Both the position numbers and the translations under genes were made by a program. Shown in pieces: positions 60,579-64,000 of a DNA stretch of 64,000 nt. The stretch spans positions 65,010,220 to 65,074,219 of the forward strand of contig OY282609.1 in assembly GCA_958298945.1 (NCBI GenBank). The letters are read 5' to 3'. Below the pieces are notes generated by a model. It made no database searches. It saw only the letters and a list, made by a program, of their open reading frames with translations, and was not told the DNA's origin. The DNA comes from Atherix ibis (taxonomy: Eukaryota; Arthropoda; Insecta; Diptera; Athericidae). Every line of letters begins with the position of its first letter. Position 1 is the stretch's first letter.

Positions 60579-60641
60579 TCAGATAGGGGCAATTTTATAT
60601 TTGTACGTGGTATGTACAAATATAAAATTGCCCCTATTTGA
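60579..60641. repeat. Perfect 24-bp hairpin, pre-miRNA-like in size
   Basis: ATAGGGGCAATTTTATATTT... (60583-60606) is exactly inverted at 60614-60637 around a 7-base loop. As RNA the stem extends four more positions on each side with one G-U pair, giving about 28 pairs. There is no coding frame across it. Confidence 0.9.
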
Positions 60642-63600
60642 AATCGACGACTTTCAGCAGTATGCACATGTGAGTAACTTTAACGTTTTTTTAGGCTTCA
60701 ACTGCCTACCCTTATACTCCATTATCTAAGGCTGAGCATTTTCAAAACGTGACATTTTCGTAAGTCACCGCTATCACACTACCAAAACCACAAGTCAGCC
60801 AGTCAACCAGTTCCTATGTTCTTCAAATTCTAGTAGAAGTGAAACTATTTCAGATAGAATAGAAAGACAGTACGAGCGGGGGTTGTGCAAGGCAGACAAG
60901 TGAAGAGGGTCACCACATTATCGAATCTTACTATGTACAAAATACGTGCCTGTGTGTGGGTGGCTCATTTTACGGGTAAATGAAACCAAATCAAAAATAA
61001 TTTTATCGTTAAATTACAACAAAAAACATTGATAACGTGAAGGAAAACTAAAAAAAGAAAATTCCAAAATAAATCAGACAAAAAAAAAGAAAGATGATAA
61101 ATAAACACGAGCAAAAACAAGGCGAGAAGCACTGAAGCGTGTTTGAGTGAGAATTGGAGTCCGCGTCTGAGTTCGAGCGGACGAAACAAGTTGACAAGCA
61201 CGCAAAGGCAGTCATTCAGACAGATCGGCCAGTGGCTTATAGTTGACCGGTTATGGTTGGGGTCCGTTGGTTAATACCGTGTGCAGTAAAGGGGACTGTC
61301 TTAAATAGCAACGAAAGAAATTTCCAGAGATGAGCACTGACAATAGCGAAGTGCGAATAACTGCATAAACAGCAGTGAATTTTTTTTCTCGAATTTCTTA
61401 CAAATTAACGTGTACATTCCCCTTCTTTGGTTTCCTTCCCCGACGTCTTCACATACTTTTTTGATTATCTGTAGCTTGCTCAGCTGTGGAACAATGCCCC
61501 ATGCAACCAACAAACCAAATAGACTCTATGATATTTTTACTCGTACTTTTTTGTATTTAATCATTTTTCCAATAAATATTGTAATAATAGTACCGCCCCT
61601 CATCTCTTGCTCATCTGCACATATCCGCCCACCCTCTTTTCACATATTTCTCAATTGAGTTGAATTTTTCAAGTTTGTAATTGAAGAGAATCTCAGAGAT
61701 TGATCGTTCCACTAAAAAATTTTGAATATTTTTGCTGTCACAATTTCCAGCATAAAATTATATAAAAAGAGAGGTTTGTTTCCGTCACTGCATTTATTAA
61801 ATGCAATTCTGTCCAACGCCATCGTGTTGCTCTTTTCAATACTATTAATGCAAATTTTTTGAATGCTATCTTAAAAGATGTAAGATTTCCTACAATTTCA
61901 ATCTTAAAATCTAATTTCTAATGATAATAATAAACAAAATAAATTGTAATTTTTTTTTTTTTATAATTTTATATAATTTTCGAAATATTTTTTTTCTTTT
62001 TTGTACTCATTTTGACCAAAGATGGCCATGACATTATATTATATATAAAGAAAAATACAGTTTTTAACTACAATACATATTTCTAAAAGTGGTTATCATT
62101 GAACATTTTAAAAATTATTTTCGATTAATAACTGCGTTGTATTGATTTGAAGAAAAAAAATCATAACAATATTTCACATAGGAAAAGGATAACGAAGAAA
62201 AACAAGGAGTAAAAGGGAAAAATTTTTATCTACTTTAAAAAAAACTTTCCGTTTAACTTGGATTTACTACCAACACAATTAGAGTTAAGAATATTTCTAG
62301 AATTTAGATTTTCTTTCTATTCCAATTCCATTTAAAACATTCCAAAACATCCTCAAATTTTCTCTCGCCATTCTTTCCGTACGAGTACTTACCAAACTGT
62401 TCAATTCAAACTACACTGCGTACTCTCCATTTTGCGATGCTTTCGTGATTCTTTTCTTCTTTCCAATTAATTTAATAATAAAATAATAAATTTTGATTTT
62501 GGTACGCGTTTAAATAAATTCTAAAATTTTGTAGACGAAATGAACTTTTTTTTTTTTATTTTACTTCACAAGAAACATCTTTTCTTTGCTAATTTTTCTT
62601 CCAAATTTTATTTTTCCACCAAAAATACGAAATTTTTTCAAACCAAAAATTTATATTTTACTTTAATTGTCCTCAATTAAAAAAAATAAAAATGCAAATT
62701 TCACTGCAATTTATATAATTTTACTGTAAAATGGCTAGCACGAAAAAACGCCTTTTTATTGAATAACTTTTCCTTTATCAACCAAAAATGTGTTGTTGAT
62801 TTTATTGCTAAATTCTCTTTCTTGCAATCGTAGCTGGCTTAGAAATCTGGAATTTTCAAAAGATTTCCTTCAATTGTTTTTTGTCTTTTTCCCTTAATAA
62901 TAAAAGTCAGATAGTAAATGACAACTGCACGTAATGTCACGTTTACAAAATTCAAAGCCTTTGTACGGTTTCGCAAATGCCATCAGCTAGCGTTTTACTA
63001 CTTAACGGCGCACTATTCAAGTAATCGACGAGAAAGAAAATGTCGAAATTTCTTTACAGAAATTATTAAAAAATTATAAATTAAATTAAATCTGCTGATA
63101 TTAGAGAAAAAACTGCTGTTCAACAATATTTTCCGTAAGTGCTGCTATTTACTTCTTCTGCTGCTACGCGAAACGCATTCCACAAAATACTATGCGACGA
63201 CACTTCGCTCCACGGCGTGGATAGCTTTTTTTGATCGGAAATAACTTCTTCTCACTGGACAGAATCTCCAATAAAATTTCAATAAAACCCTTTCACAAAA
63301 ATCTAGTTGATGGTATTCAACTATTGATTGTGTTTAAACACAACTGATAATTTAGGATTAGCGATAAATTTTGTAAAAAACTTGATTATCAAACAGACAC
63401 GTAAATTTTTTTTCTTTATTTTTTTCCTGCTTCTCGACCAAAATGTCTGACAATGAGTTAACTGAGAAAAAAAGAACGTCGCCTACTACCACACGCTGAA
63501 TTTGATTTGATTTGCAATTGTGAAAGTGAAGCAACCACCACCAATGAGATTAAACGAACGGAACAGAAACATCTGTGCTTGTCGGAATGGAGCACGGAAA

Positions 63601-64000
63601 AACTGAAACGGAACGTAGTAGATTTTATGGTTGATGTTGTACATGATTTATGTGGAAAAGCTTCCGACTGAGAAAGCTCAATGTGGATAGTGAATTAGAA
63701 TCCACAGTCCTTTTGAAGTTTTGGTATTTGTTTTTTGTTTTTGTGAATAATATCGGTTATCTGATGCCGTTTTAAATTTCGAAAAGTTCTTACAAGCCTT
63801 TTTGGATTTTTATTGATTGTAAACTATTTTGTTTTTTTTTTTTGTATATAAAATCCCTTAGACTGAGCCAGGGGCCATTTTCATAGCACTACAACCACGT
63901 GGCATTTGGCGACTTCAAGGTTGTTATAGCATTGAAAATTACTGAAAGTTATTTTTGGATGTTGGAAAGGGGATTTTTAAAAAGTTTGGATCAAAATTAA
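60642..64000. other. Non-coding region with GC-balanced patches
   Basis: The patches 60300-61320 and 63100-63700 are clearly less AT-rich than their surroundings and rich in short motifs typical of fly 5' UTRs or promoters. An initiator-like TTTCAGTTTT lies on the minus strand near 63600. They could serve the minus-strand receptor gene (start 40023) or a gene outside the window. No coding exon was recognised. Confidence 0.35.

Overview
The window looks like nuclear DNA of an insect, most likely a fly (Diptera). It is very AT-rich, has GT-AG introns, carries a fly-type TAF10 gene and a large LRR-immunoglobulin receptor gene of the kekkon/lambik kind, and is packed with mariner, piggyBac, Jockey-type and other transposon remains. 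No bacterial-style operons, CRISPR arrays, rRNA or convincing tRNA genes were seen.

Layout. 1-9.7 kb: AT-rich DNA with one solo LTR (1001-1357) that carries a four-unit heat-shock element next to a TATA box. 9.8-13.6 kb: a Jockey-type fragment and the compact four-exon TAF10 gene (10940-11615, minus). 13.6-19.3 kb: a composite piggyBac element with TTAA ends that holds a Helitron-like replicase fragment, a decayed piggyBac transposase and a nested mariner. 20.3-21.6 kb: a mariner whose transposase looks intact. 23.8-24.7 kb: a fold-back, internally rearranged mariner. 24.7-29.5 kb: AT-rich desert.

29.6-40.0 kb (minus): the main host gene. It is a six-exon gene for a 1,944-residue single-pass receptor: signal peptide, about 15 leucine-rich repeats, one Ig domain, a transmembrane helix, an array of 11-residue (hendecad) repeats just inside the membrane, and a roughly 1,050-residue low-complexity tail encoded by one exon. 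Exon borders inside the hendecad array fall exactly on repeat borders.

40-57 kb: an accessory zone with a Tc1-sized element, Jockey RNase H, reverse transcriptase and C-terminal fragments, two Mos1-like mariners sharing one premature stop, a second copy of the mariner seen inside piggyBac, and a DD(n)D element with a solo end fragment. Candidate single exons on the minus strand (48428-48550, 57658-57839) may belong to unrecognised host genes. 57-64 kb: mostly non-coding, with two perfect hairpins (58150-58216, 60579-60641) and GC-balanced stretches (60.3-61.3 and 63.1-63.7 kb) that could be promoter or 5' UTR.

The two firm host genes are unrelated in function: TAF10 is a general transcription factor subunit and the receptor is a cell-surface protein. 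No new multi-gene system is evident. The most unusual items are the hendecad-repeat cytoplasmic region, the heat-shock-like LTR, the composite piggyBac, and the perfect hairpins.
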